A stretch of DNA of 64,000 nucleotides, taken from positions 186,001-250,000 of the forward strand of contig NZ_JAAGLV010000009.1 of assembly GCF_010548305.1 (NCBI RefSeq), read 5' to 3'. Both the position numbers and the translations under genes were made by a program. Source of the DNA: Streptomyces sp. SID13031 (GTDB lineage: Bacteria > Actinomycetota > Actinomycetes > Propionibacteriales > Kribbellaceae). The notes beneath the pieces are model-generated. The model saw only the letters and a program-made list of their open reading frames with translations. It did not search any database and was not told the DNA's origin. Shown piece by piece: positions 60,028 through 64,000 of this stretch (positions within the stretch are counted from its first letter, which is position 1; each line of letters starts with the position of its first letter).

Positions 60028-61053
<1,026 letters not shown>

Positions 61054-61068
61054 TACCGCCGCCAAGCT

Positions 61069-61104
61069 CCGGCGGCGGAGTGGCTGCCCCCGCTCCGCCG
61101 CCGG
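61069..61104 (+). terminator. hairpin terminator after the LacI gene
   Basis: CCGGCGGCGGAG (61069-61080) pairs perfectly with CTCCGCCGCCGG (61093-61104) around a 12-base loop, 15 bases after the stop. Confidence 0.8.
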
Positions 61105-61146
61105 TGACAGCACCCCCGACAGACCAGCACCGACAGACCTGCACCG

Positions 61147-61187
61147 CCCGATCAGTACCGCCCGATCAGTACCGCCCATCAGTACCG
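61147..61187. repeat. three tandem copies of a 14-bp unit
   Basis: CCCGATCAGTACCG twice (61147-61174), then CCCATCAGTACCG lacking one base (to 61187). It is preceded by two GCACCGACAGACC-like copies. The array lies just upstream of the -10 and operator of the importer operon, where a -35 region or activator would be. Confidence 0.85.
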
Positions 61188-61211
61188 ATACCGATCTGTT
61201 AGCGCCGCCGA

Positions 61212-61233
61212 TATTCCCATGAGAGCGCTTTCA
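61212..61233 (+). promoter_or_regulatory. -10 box and LacI-type operator of the importer operon
   Basis: TATTCC (61212-61217) is a possible -10. It is followed at 61220-61233 by TGAGAGCGCTTTCA, six of seven pairs symmetric, matching 12 of 14 bases of the GH30/GH16 operator. A repressor here would block transcription start. Confidence 0.65.
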
Positions 61234-61268
61234 CGGCACGATGCGAAGGCCCCCCAGGCTCCACCCGA

Positions 61269-61303
61269 CGGTCATACGACAGTCAACGGTCATACGACAG
61301 TCA
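61269..61303. repeat. two copies of a 17-bp unit in the 5' leader
   Basis: CGGTCATACGACAGTCA occurs at 61269-61285 and 61287-61303 (period 18). It lies in the untranslated leader of the binding-protein gene, 36 bases before its start codon. Confidence 0.85.
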
Positions 61304-61338
61304 TCCGCCAACCAGTTGGACGAAACACAGGAGGAACG

Positions 61339-63021
61339 ATGCGAGCTCGACGCTCAGTCGCGCTAGCCCTCACGGGCGTGCTCGCGGCAGCCCTGATGGC
61401 TGCCTGTAGTAACGGGGACGACAACAAGAACACCGCCGGCACGGGTGGCAGCGCCACCACCGTGCTGAACGTGGGAATGCCGAACGGCCCGCAGACGGAG
61501 AACCACAACCCGTTCCTCGGCTCCTCGTCGGGTGCTTCGCTGGGTTACCGCTGGATGATCTTCGAGCCACTGGTGATGATCAACGGCATCAAGCCCACCG
61601 AGGCGGGCAAGCCGTGGCTGGCCACCGAGTGGAAGTGGGACGCCAACTTCACCAAGCTCTCGCTCACCATCCGCGACGGCGTCAAGTTCTCCGACGGCAC
61701 CCCGATGACGGCCGACGACGTGGCCTACTCGTTCCAGCTGCGCAAGGACAACGAGGGCCTGAACCAGGACGCGATCCCCTACGGCACCATCACCGCGTCG
61801 GGGAACAAGGTCGACCTGACCTTCACCAAGTCCCAGTTCACCAACCAGAACAAGGTCCTCACGGTCTTCGTCGTCTCCAAGAAGCAGTGGTCGGCGATCA
61901 AGGACCCGACCAAGGACACCCTGAAGGACCCGATCGGCACCGGCCCGTACAAGGTGAAGTCGTTCACCCCGCAGACCACCACGCTGTCGATCCGCGACGC
62001 GTACTGGCAGGACCTGCCGAAGGTCAAGGAGCTGCGCTACACCTCGTACAACGACAACAACGCGCAGACCACCGCGCTGGCCAACGGCGCCTCGGAGTGG
62101 AGCTTCGTCTTCGTCCCGAACGTGAAGGCCGTGTACCAGTCGAAGGACGAGAAGAACCACAAGCTCTGGTTCCCGGCGAACCTCGGCATCCACGGGCTGT
62201 GGATCAACACCACCCGCAAGCCGTTCGACGACCCGGCGCTGCGCCGGGCGATGGACAAGGTGATCAGCCGCGACGACATCTTCACGCAGGGTGAGGCCGG
62301 CTACTTCTACCCGAAGGTCGAGTCCATCACGGGCATCCCGACCCCCGCAGGTGAGTCGTTCATCGCCCCGGAGTACAAGGACAAGAAGCACTCGGTCGAC
62401 GTCGAAGGCGCCAAGTCCGACCTGGCCGCGGCCGGCTACAAGCTCGAGAACAACGTGCTGAAGGACAAGACCGGCAAGCCGGTCACGATCACGCTGACCG
62501 ACCCGGCCGGCTGGTCCGACTACATCACCGACCTCGAGATCATCAAGGACAACCTGTCCACGATCGGGATCAAGGCGACCGTCGACAAGGCGAACCAGGA
62601 CGCCTGGTTCAAGAAGATCGACGAGGGCGACTTCGACGCCGCGATGCACTGGACCAACGGCGGCGCGACGCCGTTCGACATCTACCAGAACATCATGGAC
62701 GGCAAGATCCTCAAGCCGATCGGCAAGGGCGGCGTGAGCGGTAACTACGGCCGCTTCAACTCACCCGAGGCGACCAAGGCGCTGGACGAGTACGCGAACG
62801 CCGCGGACGACACAGCCCGGACCACCGCGCTGAACACGCTGCAGAAGATCATGGTCGAGCAGATGCCGATCATCCCGACCTCGGCGTCCAACGTCGGCGG
62901 TCTGTACAGCACCAAGAACTGGACCGGCTGGCCGGACGAGTCGAACCAGTACGCGCCGGCTCAGCCGACGCAGCAGAACGCGCTCCAGATCGTTCTCAGC
63001 CTGAAGCCCGCAGGAGCCTAA
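61339..63021 (+). CDS. ABC transporter substrate-binding lipoprotein, family 5 (probable beta-gluco-oligosaccharide binder)
   Basis: 560 residues. Lipoprotein signal RRSVALALTGVLAAALMAAC. The family-5 body: EPLVMINGIKPTEAGKPWLA, LTIRDGVKFSDGTPMTADDV, DPIGTGPYKVKSF, and many aromatic residues (YRWMIF, WPDE). Family-5 proteins bind peptides but in several bacteria bind cello- or laminari-oligosaccharides; the GH context favours sugar. ATG 61339 has AGGAGGAACG directly upstream, so longer frames are rejected. A hairpin separates it from the ATPase gene. Confidence 0.9.
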   Translation: MRARRSVALALTGVLAAALMAACSNGDDNKNTAGTGGSATTVLNVGMPNGPQTENHNPFLGSSSGASLGYRWMIFEPLVMINGIKPTEAGKPWLATEWKWDANFTKLSLTIRDGVKFSDGTPMTADDVAYSFQLRKDNEGLNQDAIPYGTITASGNKVDLTFTKSQFTNQNKVLTVFVVSKKQWSAIKDPTKDTLKDPIGTGPYKVKSFTPQTTTLSIRDAYWQDLPKVKELRYTSYNDNNAQTTALANGASEWSFVFVPNVKAVYQSKDEKNHKLWFPANLGIHGLWINTTRKPFDDPALRRAMDKVISRDDIFTQGEAGYFYPKVESITGIPTPAGESFIAPEYKDKKHSVDVEGAKSDLAAAGYKLENNVLKDKTGKPVTITLTDPAGWSDYITDLEIIKDNLSTIGIKATVDKANQDAWFKKIDEGDFDAAMHWTNGGATPFDIYQNIMDGKILKPIGKGGVSGNYGRFNSPEATKALDEYANAADDTARTTALNTLQKIMVEQMPIIPTSASNVGGLYSTKNWTGWPDESNQYAPAQPTQQNALQIVLSLKPAGA

Positions 63022-63028
63022 GGACACG

Positions 63029-63068
63029 CCGCGGCCGGGATCCCACCACCTGGGGACCCCGGCCGCGG
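63029..63068 (+). terminator. intra-operon hairpin (attenuator) after the binding-protein gene
   Basis: CCGCGGCCGGG (63029-63039) pairs with CCCGGCCGCGG (63058-63068); an inner CCC/GGGG can extend it. Hairpins here commonly raise binding-protein mRNA over the other transporter genes. Confidence 0.7.
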
Positions 63069-63098
63069 TGCCGCGATCTAGCTAGGAGCGAAAACGTC

Positions 63099-64000
63099 AT
63101 GACGGCGACCGAGACAGAACCGGTGACCACGGGCGACGTGGTCCTCGAGGCCGAAGGCCTCACCAAACACTTCCCCGTCCGCCGGGGGCTGCGCGACCTG
63201 TTCACCAAGGAGCGCAAGGCGGTCCACGCGGTGGACGACATCCGGCTGACGCTTCGCCGGGGCCGGGTCACCGCGCTCGTCGGCGAATCCGGCTCGGGCA
63301 AGTCCACCGTGGCCCGGCTGATGGCACAGCTGTACTCCCGCACCGACGGCGACATCCGGCTGCACGGCGAGTCGATCACCGTCCGCGGCGGCCGCGGTTT
63401 CCGCGCGTACTGCCGCCAGGTGCAGATGATCTTCCAGGACCCGTTCGCCTCGCTGAACCCGGTCCACACCGTGCGGTACCACCTGACCCGGGCGCTGAAG
63501 ATCCACGGCCGCGCGGGCAAGGGCGCCGACGAGCTCGAGAAGAACCTGAGCGACCTGCTGCTGCGCGTGCAGCTGACCCCGCCCGAGCGCTACCTGGACA
63601 AGTTCCCGCACGAACTGTCCGGCGGCCAGCGGCAGCGGGTGTCGATCGCCCGCGCGCTCGGCGCGAACCCGGAGGTCCTGCTCGCCGACGAGCCGGTCTC
63701 GATGCTCGACGTCTCGATCCGGCTCGGAGTTCTGAACTTGCTTCGAGACCTGAAAGAACGCTTGAACTTAGCCATCCTCTACATCACCCACGACATCGCC
63801 TCGGCCCGGTACTTCGCCGACGAGACCCTGGTGATGTACGCCGGCCGGATGGTCGAGGGCGGCGATTCGGAAACCCTCACCCAGAACCCGGCGCACCCCT
63901 ACACCCGGCTGCTGATCGAGAGCGCGCCGGACCCGGACCGTCTCGACCGGGTCGGCGACGCGAAGGACGCGCCCGAGGACAACGCCGGGGGTGAGCCGCC
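63099..64000 (+). CDS. ABC transporter ATP-binding protein (DppF type), 3' end outside window
   Basis: At least 300 residues, open to the window edge. Walker A GESGSGKST (~residue 67), Q-loop MIFQDPFASLNPV, signature LSGGQRQR, Walker B VLLADEPVSMLD, His switch ITHD, and the Opp/Dpp C-terminal region (HPYTRLLIESAPDPDRL). The ATG at 63099 follows AGGAG. Bases 63719-63770 use unusual codons including TTA (63768), unlike the rest of the gene. Permeases and a second ATPase should follow beyond the window. Confidence 0.93.
   Translation, partial: MTATETEPVTTGDVVLEAEGLTKHFPVRRGLRDLFTKERKAVHAVDDIRLTLRRGRVTALVGESGSGKSTVARLMAQLYSRTDGDIRLHGESITVRGGRGFRAYCRQVQMIFQDPFASLNPVHTVRYHLTRALKIHGRAGKGADELEKNLSDLLLRVQLTPPERYLDKFPHELSGGQRQRVSIARALGANPEVLLADEPVSMLDVSIRLGVLNLLRDLKERLNLAILYITHDIASARYFADETLVMYAGRMVEGGDSETLTQNPAHPYTRLLIESAPDPDRLDRVGDAKDAPEDNAGGEP

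Overview
The window is high-GC, densely coding DNA from an actinomycete. Gene content (LAL-type LuxR regulator, DUF574-type methyltransferase, leaderless promoters, MsiK-style sugar importer without its own ATPase, ricin-lectin-bearing glucanases) and codon habits suggest a soil member of the Kribbellaceae/Nocardioidaceae, most likely Kribbella or a relative. The genus is an impression, not a proof. No rRNA, tRNA, CRISPR array, integrase or transposase was seen.

Layout. 1-4.4 kb: the end of a LAL regulator, two paralogous alpha/beta hydrolases (one cytosolic, one secreted) and a DsbA-like protein. 4.4-17.6 kb: a catabolic locus around a divergent Lrp/AsnC-type regulator. Eight minus-strand genes (M20 amidase, dipeptide-type binding protein, isochorismatase-fold hydrolase, three amidohydrolases, two SDRs) face a plus-strand operon with the matching permeases and a fused double ATPase. 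17.7-25.9 kb: mostly housekeeping, with DoxX, aroA-rsgA, DUF2231, hisN, a SAM methyltransferase, MFS, CBS-pair and Pro/Gly/Tyr-rich membrane proteins. 26-36.6 kb: subtilase, paired M16 peptidases, an SGNH hydrolase, a three-gene sugar importer with a palindromic LacI-type operator, and a TetR-controlled ABC-2-like membrane protein.

36.9-45.3 kb is the most unusual part: a tight eight-gene operon encoding MFS exporter, radical SAM enzyme, stand-alone carrier protein, ATP-grasp ligase, Gfo/Idh/MocA oxidoreductase, APH-fold kinase, GT-B glycosyltransferase and stand-alone condensation domain. There is no adenylation domain. The carrier + ATP-grasp + radical-SAM combination recalls butirosin chemistry, where BtrJ loads an amino acid on BtrI and BtrN is a radical SAM dehydrogenase with one auxiliary cluster. 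I infer an uncharacterised aminoacylated glycoside or cyclitol pathway. Five of its eight genes carry the rare TTA codon, and three places in it show short tandem duplications. A MacB/FtsX-type ABC exporter follows.

48.9-52.7 kb holds small accessory genes (FMN reductase, DedA, ArsR pair, MerR-VOC). 52.9-64 kb is a beta-glucan utilisation locus: secreted GH30 and GH16 enzymes with ricin-type lectin modules, divergent around a LacI-type operator; a GH1 beta-glucosidase behind a ROK regulator; a LacI regulator; and an oligosaccharide/dipeptide-type ABC importer running off the window, whose promoter carries a near-identical operator. The secreted enzymes probably cut beta-1,3/1,6-glucan, the ABC system imports oligomers and GH1 hydrolyses them inside. 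A decayed GMC oxidoreductase tail bounded by a 19-bp direct repeat lies between GH16 and GH1.
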